From the NCBI GenBank assembly GCA_000750105.3, contig JPHH03000100.1, forward strand, positions 1-64,000: a stretch of DNA of 64,000 bases, given 5' to 3'. This DNA is from Tolypocladium sp. Sup5 PDA-1. Its lineage: Eukaryota > Ascomycota > Sordariomycetes > Hypocreales > Ophiocordycipitaceae. Numbering within the stretch: position 1 is the stretch's first letter; each line of letters starts with the position of its first letter. Both the position numbers and the translations under genes were made by a program. The notes under the pieces were generated by a model. That model was given only the letters and a program-made list of their open reading frames with translations, was not told the DNA's origin and searched no databases. Shown here piece by piece: positions 41,406 through 52,655 of this stretch.

Positions 41406-43567
41406 ATGCTTCAACTACAGCTCCTGGTCACCGCGGCCGTTGCGGCCCTGCTTGTTGCTACAACGTCAGGTACTGCTTTGGAAGGTACTGCAATTCTTCA
41501 AGCAACACGCCGAAACACCAAGCGACTGTGCATGGCGCTGACATCTCGCTAACAAACGTAACAGCCGAGCACCTGGGCGTCTCTGCTGCCGAGCTCGCCT
41601 TTCTTGCGCGCAGAGCCACTCCCCAGGCCCCCGATGGCTACGGACCCGCCAGCGTCAACTGTCCCAGCAGCCGCCCTGGGATCCGTGACAGCTCCAGCAG
41701 TGTTCTGAGCCCCCAGGAGAAGGAGTGGCTCCCTCGCCGTCGCAAGGAGACGATTCCGCACATCAAGGACTTCCTGAAGATGGCCGCTATCCCCGGTTTA
41801 GACAGTGAAAAGTATCTCGCCAACGTCGACGCCAGTTCCCCGTCTCTGCCGAATATTGGAATCGCCTTTTCTGGGGGTGGCTACCGTGCCATGCTTGTTG
41901 GCGCCGGCGCCATTTCTGCCTTTGACAGTCGGTCTCCCGGGAGCACCAGTAAGGGAAACCTGGGTGGTCTGCTCCAGAGCGCCACATACCTCTCTGGCCT
42001 TTCCGGTGGTGGATGGCTTGTGGGCAGTATCTTGACCAATAACTTCACGACTGTCCATGAGGCCGTCAACTCGGGCGACATTTGGCAGTTTAGAGAGTCG
42101 ATCCTCAAGGGTATGTATGTGGTTCTACCGTTCTTGACATCAGTACATTGCGAACAAGGGCTGCATGTACTTGACATGTCATGGGAGGCACGACATGTGT
42201 GCTAAGAGCTCTTTTGCTGACACAAGCGTTACGCAGGCCCCAAGAGTATCGGCTTATTGGACTACTACACCACAATCTTTGACGAGGTTGACAAGAAGCA
42301 CCACGCTGGCTTCAACCGCTCTATCACCGACTACTGGGGTCGCATGCTTTCCTTCCAGCTTGTGAAGGCGAAGAATGGCGGGCCTGGTTTTACCTTCTCC
42401 TCCATTGCGGACGACCCAGGCTTTTCCTCGGCAAAGACTCCGCTCCCATTCATTATAGCCAATAGCCGTGCGCCAGGGCAAAAGAACACGACGATCAACT
42501 CGACCCTTTACGAGTTCAACCCCTGGGAGCTCGGCTCAATGGACCCCACGGTGAAGGGCTTCGTGCCGCTCAAATATGTGGGCTCCAAGTTCCAGGACGG
42601 CAAGCTGCCTGATAGCGAAAAGTGCATCAACGGCTTCGATAACGTCGGCTACGTCCTGGGCACCTCGAGCAGTCTCTTCAATCAGATCATCTTGCGCCTC
42701 CAGAATAATAAGGAAAAGTACGTCCCTGCCGACGTGCCCAAATTCTTCGTCACGGCGATTATGGACATTCTGAAGTCTCTCGGCGATGCAAACAACGATA
42801 TTGCCGACTTCTCCCCCAACCCCTTCAAGGGCTGGAACAGCAAGACCAACGAAGCCGCGAATACAGACCACCTTGAGCTGGTGGACGGAGGCGAGGATGG
42901 CCAGAACATTCCCTTCCATCCGCATACTGTCATTGACCGCAAGGTCGATGTCGTCTTCGCTCTTGACTCGTCTGGTGAAACCAGTTCCTGGCCGGCTGGC
43001 TCGGCTCCGATGTCCACCTACCGACGCTCTTTGGGCAACATGTCCAACGGCACCAGCTTCCCCGTTATCCCTGGACGGAATTCCTTTATTAACCTAGGAC
43101 TCAACACCAAGCCAACCTTTTTCGGTTGCAACTCGAAAAACACCACCCAACCCGCGCCGCTTGTTGTCTATCTGCCCAACTATCCATATCTTGCCTACTC
43201 AAACATCTCGACCTTTCAGATGACCATCAACAACACCCAGCGTGATGCTATCATCTCGAACGGGTGGGCCGTGGCTACGCAGCTTAACAGCTCCCGCGAT
43301 CAGGATTGGCCTATTTGTGTTGGCTGCGCAATGCTTCACCGCAGCTTCGAGCGCACAAAAACCACCATCCCTGACAAGTGCAACCAGTGCTTCGAGCGCT
43401 ACTGTTGGAACGGCACGATCGATAATAGTGAGCCGGCGGCCTATGCACCGAAGCTCTGGAGCAACTCTATCGACATCAACAAGAAGAGCTCTGGCATGCG
43501 CATGGTGGGCAGCACTGCTATTGCGACCACCGCGGCTCTTGTTATGAGTGTGGTACTTGCGATGTAA
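41406..43567 (+). CDS. PLB1: Lysophospholipase / phospholipase B, GPI-anchored
   Basis: Three exons, join(41406..41469, 41565..42110, 42237..43567), encode 646 residues; both introns are phase 1 and GT-AG. The product starts with a signal peptide (MLQLQLLVTAAVAALLVATT) and ends in a hydrophobic GPI-attachment tail (TAIATTAALVMSVVLAM). Catalytic elements of the cPLA2-like fold are all present: oxyanion loop FSGGGYRAML near residue 122, nucleophile GLSGGGWLVG near 167, and aspartate LVDGGEDGQ near 420. Conserved cysteines and many N-glycosylation sites follow. Such enzymes remove acyl chains from phospholipids and lysophospholipids at the cell surface and wall, remodelling membrane lipid and contributing to nutrient acquisition and host interaction. 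The symbol is given for the family; the paralogue is not determined. Confidence 0.92.
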
Positions 43568-45441
43568 TGAATGTTTAAGGACCATGGCGCTTTGATTCGC
43601 AGGCACGTCGTGAGGACGTTGTAGAGGGTGTCGGAAGTAGAAGGTGAAGTTTGATCTAAATTGGTTCCAACATGCGGGAGAAAGGGTTCAGGTTGCATAT
43701 GGCCTTTGTAAGACATAAGTTCAGCGTTTTATAGCAAGTCAGTTCGCACGGCTACTCTTCTAGTGTGACCTCATAGGCTAACACTTATACTAGAAATCTC
43801 AATTGGCACAAATGGCAATGTTTTGATTACACGTAATTAAAATTCGCCAAACAGCTACAACATCTTGTGAGGTGATAGAATCATCTGCATGACACCAAAT
43901 GCACCATGGTGTAAAAACCGACCCTCTGTACCTATGTGGACTAGGCTAGGATAGAGGATGCAGTAGTTCTCGGGCAGACTAAGATGGCAACTCGGGGCAA
44001 GTAAAGTAAAGTGTTTTCCTCCTATGGAAGAGCCTTATTAAGGGCATAGAGAGCGATTCGGGGTTGAGCTGAATCCTCACAAAATCTCTGATGGTGTCGA
44101 AGTGCCTGTCAAGAAAGTATGCTGCCTGGCACATCTCCGCGCGGAATACACAACTTCGCATCGTAGACATAAGCTCCATAACCGGAGACAAAAGTCCATC
44201 TAGGCAGTGACCTATTTCGCGGACGGGTTTCAGATGTCACTGCTCCTGGGCAACAAAACGTAATCGCGTGTTGGCCGGTGACATGCGCTTTTCCTGTCTT
44301 ATGGCTTCTGTGTCATTGCCTCCACATGGGCCAAATCCAACTTCGTCAGTGCGTGACCAACGACCTGAGGGATTGCAGAGATCATCTAACGAGTAATGCT
44401 AGACAGACCAGCTGAGCAACTAAACCTTGACCACCCCGCTGGCGGTTTGATCATGCGGGCCAAGCAGCTTGTTCCACTTCATCAAGGGCCGTTCATGATT
44501 ATCCGCCGGTTGATTTTCGTATGTGCTGGCTTCTTGTTGGAAGAGACTGTCCCAAAATCTACCTCACAAATGAGCTCTCGATCTTATGCACACCTTCTTC
44601 CTATATTTAACGATCCTGGAGGCATACATTGAAGGTATGCACAGTGTCCAATGGGACCCGACGAAGTAGCCAGTGAGGAGGTCGGTGCTCGACTGTCGTC
44701 AAGGCATGCTTTGAGGCGCGTGCTCGAGCCGATTCGACACCACTTGACGCAAGGGCCTTCTTCCGGTCAGCCTCACTCGTGCAGGGGTAGACCCGGCCAG
44801 GACGCCTCCCCAAGGCAATTGCTCCGAGAACAACCTAGAGTCAATTGATCCGAGGCCGGGCGGCACGACCCTAACTGACCAGAATTGTTACAACCACCAG
44901 CTTTTTGCGTTTTTTTAACGTGCTGCTCGTAGGATGCGCCACATGTCCGCATGGCGCCACCCATAATTGTGTTTCAGTGGCTACAAGCTTTCACTTCACT
45001 GCCTGATCCCTCGCTCCTCATGACCCGCGATAACCGCCCCTGCATCTACATCCATATAGAGACCGTACCATCGCCACCTAACTCGCTAGCCACTCCGTGC
45101 TCTTTTCTACCAGGACGTTTACCATCCCGCTGCTTCCAACATTCCTCTAGGATATTCCGAATCATTTTCCGACACCCACTGCTCCCGCACATCATGTCCG
45201 CCCCCGCCCGCATCACCAATAGCCCATCGCATCCTCGCAAACCCCTCGAGAGTCAGAGGAATGAGGGCAGTGATATGTCCATGATGTTTTTTGTCCAGGC
45301 AGACTGCCCGTCCAGGTTTGCCTATCAGGACCAGCATCGGATCACTTGGCTAGGTTAATGTCTCTCCCCATCATGGCGGTAAACTGTATACCCATACGCT
45401 GATACTGGAAGTCCCACGTATGGAACTTGTACCTCTACAGT
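43568..45441. other. Long intergenic stretch, no gene supported
   Basis: AT-rich after the phospholipase, then mixed. A plus-strand frame at 44951-45358 lacks domain content. Nothing else recognised. Confidence 0.45.
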
Positions 45442-45720
45442 TCATTCTTCTACAGGTTCTCCAGCAGGCTGTAGTGCTGCTCCTGCACCCACCTGCCACT
45501 GCGACAAGCCTCGGCCGCATGCGTCGTACTCAGTTTGCTCGATAGGCGTTTTGTCGAGGATGTGGTCGAGCTTGCCGGTCACTGGTAACCACCGGTGCTT
45601 CTTGTTGTGAAACAAGTTGGTCAAATGCATGTCAGGAACGTATGGTTGCGATGCGATGAGCACATCCTCAGGGTACAAGCTGGTGGGCCAACCAATGAGC
45701 CCGGGGAAACCTGTATGCAT
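45442..45720 (-). other. Possible coding exon of an unknown protein
   Basis: The minus-strand frame reads FPGLIGWPTSLYPEDVLIAS, DMHLTNLFHNKKHRWLPVTG and LDHILDKTPIEQTEYDACG with C/G-rich third codon positions, which looks like real coding sequence. A CAG|GTGGGT donor follows SQWQ and a CATACAG acceptor precedes it at about 45710. No family is recognised and no flanking exon was found. Confidence 0.3.
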
Positions 45721-45796
45721 AACTTGTTCACCATGATCGCACCAATCGCCCTTGACTTGTAGACACCTTGGCTCAAGGGGAAAGGATTATTTGGGT

Positions 45797-47254
45797 TCAC
45801 CTCTTCCTCCCAATACACAGCTCCTCAAACCTCCTGCCGATCGCCACCGACTTGACATCCACCCCTCTCCAGAACAGATCCGCAACCCAAAACACCACCG
45901 CAAACGTGATCGCATCCCCCAGGACGAACCCCACAGTCCACTTCAGCGCCGTCTCATTCCCAAAGTACCGCCATAGCGCTGGAGTCACGGTGTACCCGAC
46001 GACATGCAGCACTGGCCCGTGTACGATGTACAGCGCGTAGCTGATGTTGCCCAGGTACTGCGCGATGCTGGTCAGGAACGGCCGCTGCAGTGCCGGGGAA
46101 TTAGACACGGCCCACACGGTCGCGATCGCGCCCGAGCCGTGCACGAAGCGCTTCGGGTCGCCGTAGCTCGCTGGCACCAGCGACACTATCAAGGCATACC
46201 CCGGCGTCTTATCGATACCCATGGGCGGGCACGAGAGCAGGTACAGGCCCAGCATGAAGAGCGCTGCGAGGGCGAAAGTCCTCAAGCTCCGACGTAGCAT
46301 CGACGGCCGCCGGGGTGTCGCGCCGCGGGAGTCCTCGAGCCATGTTGCCCCCGAGGTGTACGTCGCCTCCTGAGTTACGGGCTTGCCGTGCGCGCCGGTG
46401 ACCATGTCGAGCTCTGCGAGCCACGCGCCCGCGAGGAACAGGACGACCTCCCAGCGGGCCCAGGCCGCGCTGAAGAGCATTAGCGCGAGCACGAGGAGCC
46501 AGCGAGCAGCCGTCCGGCAGCGGGCGAGCGTGACGAAGACGAGCGCCAGGATGAGCGAGGAGCGGAACTCGTACGGCACCGTCCACAGGTGTGGGTCATA
46601 GTGGTCGTAGTACGGCTGCTGCGCGACGGCGCTCATGTACGTCCACACGTTGAGCAAGCCCGACGTGTGCTCCCACCAGTTGGCCAGCTGCGCGGACAGC
46701 GTTGGCTGCCGGTTCACATGGAAGTCCGGGACGTAGAAGACCCCGGGAGTGGCGATGTTTGCGCGGGCAGGCTCCCACCAGCCTAGGTACACGGTGATGG
46801 CGGAGAGCAAAGTTGCGACCACAGGAGGGAGGTACAGCCTGACGCCGCGGCGCATCAGGCTGGAGCTGACCGTCGTGAACAGCCCACCCCAACTCCCCTC
46901 GCGAATGTGCTTGAGCGGCTTCAGCGCCATGACGTACCCTCCTACGACGAAGAAGACGCACACCATGGCGTGGCCCGCATGGATCAGCCGCACGAATGGG
47001 AGTTGGACCAACGCATGGTGCTGGCCCTGGAAGCCGTAGCCGAACTCCACGACGCTCGAGTAAGCCCAGGCGGTGTGGAAAAAGATGACGAACAAGGCAG
47101 CGATGCCGCGGAGACCGTCGAGGGAGGAGGTTGGGAAGAGCTTGGGCGGGGACGAATGGTGGCCTTGGAGGTGGCGGGAGATATAGCTTGGGACGATGGC
47201 CAGGAGAACGTCTTTGGAGGAGAGCTTGTTGGACTTTGGTTTTGATATGATCAT
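45797..47254 (-). CDS. Acyltransferase-3 family membrane protein
   Basis: A single exon of 485 residues begins with ATG at 47254. The Acyl_transf_3 domain starts with SSLDGLRGIAALFVIFFHTA, in which the histidine is the conserved catalytic candidate. The second block is VCVFFVVGGYVMALKPLK, and the protein has about ten hydrophobic segments, ending with YLGNISYALYIVHGPVLHVV. Proteins of this family move acyl groups (often acetyl) from CoA to carbohydrate or lipid acceptors across a membrane; here the acceptor is unknown. Third-position GC is high, as in the other intact genes. No neighbouring gene suggests a pathway. Confidence 0.88.
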   Translation of the reverse strand: MIISKPKSNKLSSKDVLLAIVPSYISRHLQGHHSSPPKLFPTSSLDGLRGIAALFVIFFHTAWAYSSVVEFGYGFQGQHHALVQLPFVRLIHAGHAMVCVFFVVGGYVMALKPLKHIREGSWGGLFTTVSSSLMRRGVRLYLPPVVATLLSAITVYLGWWEPARANIATPGVFYVPDFHVNRQPTLSAQLANWWEHTSGLLNVWTYMSAVAQQPYYDHYDPHLWTVPYEFRSSLILALVFVTLARCRTAARWLLVLALMLFSAAWARWEVVLFLAGAWLAELDMVTGAHGKPVTQEATYTSGATWLEDSRGATPRRPSMLRRSLRTFALAALFMLGLYLLSCPPMGIDKTPGYALIVSLVPASYGDPKRFVHGSGAIATVWAVSNSPALQRPFLTSIAQYLGNISYALYIVHGPVLHVVGYTVTPALWRYFGNETALKWTVGFVLGDAITFAVVFWVADLFWRGVDVKSVAIGRRFEELCIGRKR

Positions 47255-47914
47255 TATGAGGACGTGATATCGGTGAGTGACGTTGACTTGGAAGTGCTTG
47301 CTGTCAAGCGAGAAGCGGATGCCCGGACAGGGTCGATATAAGCATGAGAGTAAACCTTTTCCAAACCCCTCGCTATAAAAGAAATCAGTTTTAGAAGAGG
47401 CAGATCACGTAAAAGGACAAGTAGAGAAAAGGGAGAGGGCAATGCGGAGTACTTAATGAGTACTAAGGGATGAAGCCAACAAGCCAGAGCTCGTTGGCCT
47501 AGATCACCCACCATAACAACAACTGAGACACGCAACTCAGACCATGTTTCTGAGCACAAACATATGACATCAAAGTTCCGTCTCGACCAAATTAGCGTCA
47601 GACAACATGCCAAAGCTGCAGATCCAGAATGCCTCATTCTGGATCTGGTTTCAGTGTCTCTAATTCCATAACAAACCGCGACGACGGCAGCGTTTGCGGA
47701 TACATAAGAGGCTTAGCCTACTGTACGGATGAGATATGCCTTTATCTTCCGTCTTTGTCATGTAGTTGGCTACCCCGTCGTCTTGCATGTTCAGTCGCTG
47801 TCCATGGGCAGTACGACATTGCGCATCATCTTGGCGCAGCGGCGCTTTCTTCTCGGCAGCGTCGCCTCACTGGTGTTTCTAATCTATGTCAGGCAGGCCT
47901 ATCTTCGACTGGCT
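47255..47914. other. Upstream of the acyltransferase; probably older retroelement 3' sequence at its right end
   Basis: No gene is recognised. The right part (about 47730-47914) leads without a break into the conserved LINE 3' core, so it may be the 3' untranslated region of an older element. Confidence 0.4.
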
Positions 47915-47994
47915 AGCTCAGCACGTCTGTGCCCCACCGGGGACCTGAGCGGCCTCGCCGCTGGACGGAAAACATACATACATACATACATACA
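47915..47994 (+). mobile_element. 3' end core and simple-repeat tail of a non-LTR element
   Basis: The core AGCTCAGCACGT...GGACCTGAGCGG...CCGCTGGACGGAAAAC (47915-47973) is the same as that at 17766-17700 on the minus strand, here followed by five or so CATA units. The plus-strand retrotransposon body begins directly after the tail. Confidence 0.65.
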
Positions 47995-50970
47995 GACTGA
48001 CCAGCTGATGGGGGTCGTCCTTGAGGTAATCCACGAGTTGACGCCTCGAGCACAACCACCACCGTACGCGAAGCGCTGGTGGGCGAAGGAGTTGACACGA
48101 CTTCGGCGGGTGTACACCTTCTGGCGGAATCAAGCTAGGGCACAGCGGCGAGCAGGCCAGACGCGACCCGACCTGGAACGGCGGGCCAAGGAAGCTGCCA
48201 AGGAGTACCACGATGCCATTCGAGGCCAGAAGAAAGCACATTGGGGCGAATTCCTAAGCGAAGACATCAACATCTGGAAGGCTGCCAAGTACCTCAAACC
48301 TGGCAAGGATACCACAGACGACAAGGTGCCACCTTTGAAGAGGGGGGATGGATCCATGACCACAGACAAGGTAGAGCAGGCAGAGGAGCTGCTCGGCACG
48401 TTCTTCCCGCCGCTGCCAGCAATAATTGATGCCGAAGGGGCACGACCACGGCGGGAAGAGGTGCCCATGCCGGACCTGACCCTGGAAGAAATCGAGGAGA
48501 AGGTCATGGCGGCGAAACCGTGGAAAGCAGCCGGAGAGGATGGTCTCCCGGCGATGGTGTGGAAGAGACTCTGGCATGTGGTGAAGTATCGAGTATGGGC
48601 CCTCTTCGATGCGTCGCTCAGAGACGGCATAGTGCCTCACCAATGGCGGACCGCGAGGATCATTCGTCTGAAGAAGCCGGACAAGGGAGACTACACGGTG
48701 GCTAAGGCGTGGCGACCGATATCACTTCTGTCAACACTTGGCAAGATAATGGAAGCGGTCGTCGCAGAACGGATCTCCTACGCGGTAGCGGCCTACGGGC
48801 TCCTACCCGCAAATCACTTCGGAGCGAGAAAGCGACGGTCAGCCGAGCAAGCGCTCCTACTTCTGCAGGAACAGATCTACAAAGCGTGCAGAGATGGCAA
48901 GGTGCTCAGCCTGATCAGTTTCGAAAGGCGCGTACAATGGAGTGTGCAAGGAGCGACTACTGGAGAGGATGAAGGCGAGAGCGATACCAGACAGACTAGT
49001 GAGGTGGATGGATGCCTTCTGCTCTGGGCGAACAGCCTCGGTGATGGTGAACGGGCACACGTATGAGCAACGGTTGCTGCCCCAAGCTGGGCTCCCGCAA
49101 GGATCTCCGCTGTCACCCGTTTCGTTCCTATTCTTCAATGCAGATTTGGTGTAGAGAAGGATCAACGCGAAAGGCGGCTCAATTGCATTCGTGGACGATT
49201 ACTCAGCCTGGGTGACCGGCCCGACCGCGGAGTCGAACCGAGCGGGTATTCAGTCGATCATTGATGACGCGCTCGAATGGGAGAGACGGAGCGGCGCAAC
49301 GTTTGAAGCAGACAAGACGATGCTCATCCACTTCACACGAAACGCGGCGCGCACCAGTAACACGCCGTTTTTGATCAAAGGAAAAGAGGTCAAACCCAAA
49401 AGCAGCGCGAAGCTCCTGGGGGTGGTCATGGATGCGAATTTGCGGTACAAGGAGCACATAGCTAGAGCGGCCGCCAAGGGGCTCACCGCCGCCATGTGCT
49501 TGAGGTTAAAAATGCTATCACCGCGGATGGCGAGACAGCTGTTCGTTGCGACTGTCGCACCTGTCATGGACTATGGCTCCAACGTTTGGACGCACTCTTG
49601 CGGCGTGAGAGAAGCAGCGTGGTTGAACAAGGCGCAGATGGTGGGAGCACAGGAAATCACAGGAGCCTTCCGAACTGTCGCAACGGCGGTGGCTGAGGCC
49701 GAGGCCAGTATCCAGCCCGTACAGGAACGACACAGACAGGCCGCGACGAGACTCTGGATCAACCTACGGACCCTCCCGAAGACGCACCCACTGGCAACTT
49801 TGAAAGTCAAGGCAGGCAAGCGATTCGTGTCACCGACACAGAAGATTGCCTCGGCGCTGGCAGTGGCCGATACGAACAGAATGGAGACCATTCAGGAGTA
49901 CGCATTGCCGCCATAGAACGACCGCATCCAAGTGGTGGGCGAGCCTGACCAGCTGGAGGTGGTCAAGCCGAACGATGTAGAAGGCATCATCATCGCCACC
50001 TCCAGCTCGCAGAAAGGCGGCAAAGTGGGAATGGGAGGCGTCGTACATGACACGACTCTCAATAGCGCAGGCGAGGTGGTGGCCAGCTACTCCGTCACTC
50101 TTGGGCCTACATACGAACAGAATCCACACACCGCGGAACTTGCAGCAATAGCGACGGCGCTGAAATGCATGCTGCACGGACTGCATCGTCAAGACCTGAC
50201 GGTCATGACGAGCAACCGTTCAGCACTGCAAGTCGTCAGGCGGCCGCGCCAGCAGTCGGGTCAATGCACTATCCGTCAGATATACGATCGCACCGAGTAC
50301 CTCCAGAAAAGAGGGTGTTCTGTTACGCTCATGTGGGTGCCGGCGAGAGACGAAGAATTTGCACTGGGACCGATGGCCAAAGCAGCAGCGAAGAGAGCCA
50401 CGAAGTCGGATAGTATACCAGACACGCCACCGTACCAAGCCAGATCAACAACGCTGCGATTGACGCTCGCCCAACAACGGCAATGTGGGCGACTTCCAGA
50501 AGGAGTTGGAAAATACTCGAAACGAATCGACACCGCACTACCAGGCAAGCATACACGCGTTCTATACGACCAGTTGGAAAGGAAAGAAGCGGACATTTTT
50601 GTCCAGCTTCGCACGGGCATGGCAAGTCTCAACGGGTACCTGCACAAGCAGGAGCAGCAGAGTCGGACATGTGCGATTGTGCACAAGCAGCGGGGACGAT
50701 AGAGCACTTCCTATGTCGGACGACGACAAGTGGAAGCCAGATATGCAGGCCGTTCGTGCGGCCATCAAATTCGCAATGGCAACAAAAAGGCTCGACGTGG
50801 ACCAGCGGCCATCAGCATAATAATTACCCAGACGAGATTACTATCATAAAATAGCCTCAATCTTGGCAGACCGTGCTTCAGCCGCTGAGGATAGGACGCT
50901 GAACACTTGGAGAAAGTTGGATGCGACTCGAGATGATACTAGATCCCAAAGTAAGAAAAGTGTTGTGTGC
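47995..50970 (+). mobile_element. Degenerate, 5'-truncated non-LTR retrotransposon (Tad/I-like ORF2)
   Basis: The plus strand encodes a reverse transcriptase followed by RNase H. RT landmarks are AAKPWKAAGEDGLPAMVWKR, WRTARIIRLKKPDKGDY, AWRPISLLSTLGKIMEAVVA, then in another frame AGLPQGSPLSPVSFLFFNAD and the catalytic FVDD. The frame shifts near 48925, where the first catalytic aspartate should lie and has been lost; TAG stops interrupt at 49152 and 49914; another slip near 50640 moves the zinc motif (CDCAQAAGTIEHFLC) out of frame. RNase H keeps HTAEL but reads ATSSSQ and TSNRSAL where aspartates are expected. No endonuclease domain is present. The element is long dead. Confidence 0.85.
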
Positions 50971-51079
50971 TTGTAACACGTATTGCAATTTCCATCCTCA
51001 CAACGTTTCCCAGGGGTTCAAGGTACGCTCACCATGCAGCGACAGGCCGAGATGGGTTCTGTTCACGCAAGACCTTTGG

Positions 51080-52655
51080 CTTGACCGTAGTTGACCAGAA
51101 CTCGACTTCTGGATGCACGTAGGGGATCGCCCTTGCTGCCAGGTTCTGGCCTTTTTGACAATGATGCGAAAGGCGGCTTCCATGGTGTCCATTCGGGTTT
51201 GGCCATTAGTAGGAAGGAGAGGGCATCACGGATGCCTTTCCCGGTGAGCCTAACCGACAGATTAAGTGATTCGGACACATTTCGGCTCTCTATATCTGAA
51301 TGGCTCCTTCTTGCTCCAAAGCATAGCCCCGAAGTTTTATGAGGTGGACAGTTGCCGACAACTTGATCGTCTTGATGCAGGGCCGTACGGGGTAACTGCG
51401 CCCACAACTGTCTACGTGGGTCTGCCTCCATAGCCCTAAACCTACCTAGTCGCTTGTGCCACAGAACGCATAGTGGGTTTTTATGGATGAAGCGATTCTA
51501 GACGCGGCTTCGACATCTGTCTCTGTCCAGAGTCACTGTCCGTTTCTAGAGTTTGTGGGGGGGTCGTGGGAGGCTGTGGCCTTTGTGGCTACACTGCTTT
51601 GTAAATGCCGGGTGTCCACTTGGCGACTTTCGCAGAGTGTAACTGCCTACTTGTTCGTTTATTGACTCTAGTGCTACCAAGGCTACTATCTATTTTCTGA
51701 CGCTAAAGGGATGCAAAACTGTCTGTGGGGGTACGCCAACAAGATGATGGCGGCAAGTATCAGCCCGAAGCTGCCACATTGCTCAGGGCACCAGCGCCTG
51801 AACTGTCTACGTGAGCGTGCCTGCATAGTGCCGCAGAACGCTTGCTGGCTTCTATGGATGACGATTCTGGACACTACTTCACAGCCTGTTCTTGCTAGAG
51901 TCGCTGTCCGTTTCTTCATTCGGCGGGGAGGTCGTGCGCTGTGGGTGGCTACGCTGCCGTTTGCAAACGCTGTCTGTTGTCATTTAGTGTCTTGTGCAGA
52001 ATTTGACGATCTATGTTGGTCATTCATTGACACTGGATGCTACCAGGGATACAGTACTATCTATTTGTTGATGCCGAGACGATACAGCTTCAGTAGAGAC
52101 AAGTCCACAAGACGACGGCGGCAAGAACCAGTCTGGAACTACCACATTGCTCATAGTACAGGGTCTGACTAGCCCCATCGGCCTCGACCGCCTGACACTT
52201 GCCGGTTCTAGTTCTGTCAAGATCTTGATGCAGCGACCCACTCTTGCGTTGTCCGTTTGTTCACCACGGACAGTGCCAGGGTTGGTTGAGTTCCATTTGC
52301 TGCCTTTCAGAGAGCTCGTCGGCTCTGGCGGTTGCAAGTCGACAAGTTGACAAGATGACCGCGGCACTTGTCCGAAAGGCACGCCTCATCTTGGGGCATG
52401 TGGGGTGAACGTATTGGAGCCTCTACTCCGCCCAAGGAAGTGCAGGTCAGTGATTCCTTGCTACTGCTCCGTCATCACTTCCACAAGTGAACTACACGCC
52501 CTCATTCTGCGGGATACCAAGTCTTCCTATGCGCAATTTTTCTCTCCTCACCAGACACCTGGGGTACAGTCCGGTCGCCGAATAGAGAAGTCTCCTCGGG
52601 ATATGCCCGGGGCTGTCCACCCTCCGATCGCCTCCGCGAAAAATGTGAGCCACTC
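51080..52655. repeat. Right arm of the large inverted repeat
   Basis: Reverse complement of 1-1577. The outer end (52655) is set by the window edge of the left copy, so the repeat may continue beyond 52655. The arm starts about 100 bp after the degenerate retrotransposon. Within the arm two diverged tandem units about 395 bp long begin at CTGTCTACG (51408 and 51803); both contain GGATGA...GATTCT, AGAGTC-CTGTCCGTTTCT and ATTGACxCTxG...GCTACCA. Confidence 0.92.

Noticed and set aside
37569..47254. Secondary-metabolite or catabolic gene cluster
   Set aside because: The permease, phospholipase and acyltransferase have no backbone enzyme or cluster regulator with them and lie kilobases apart.
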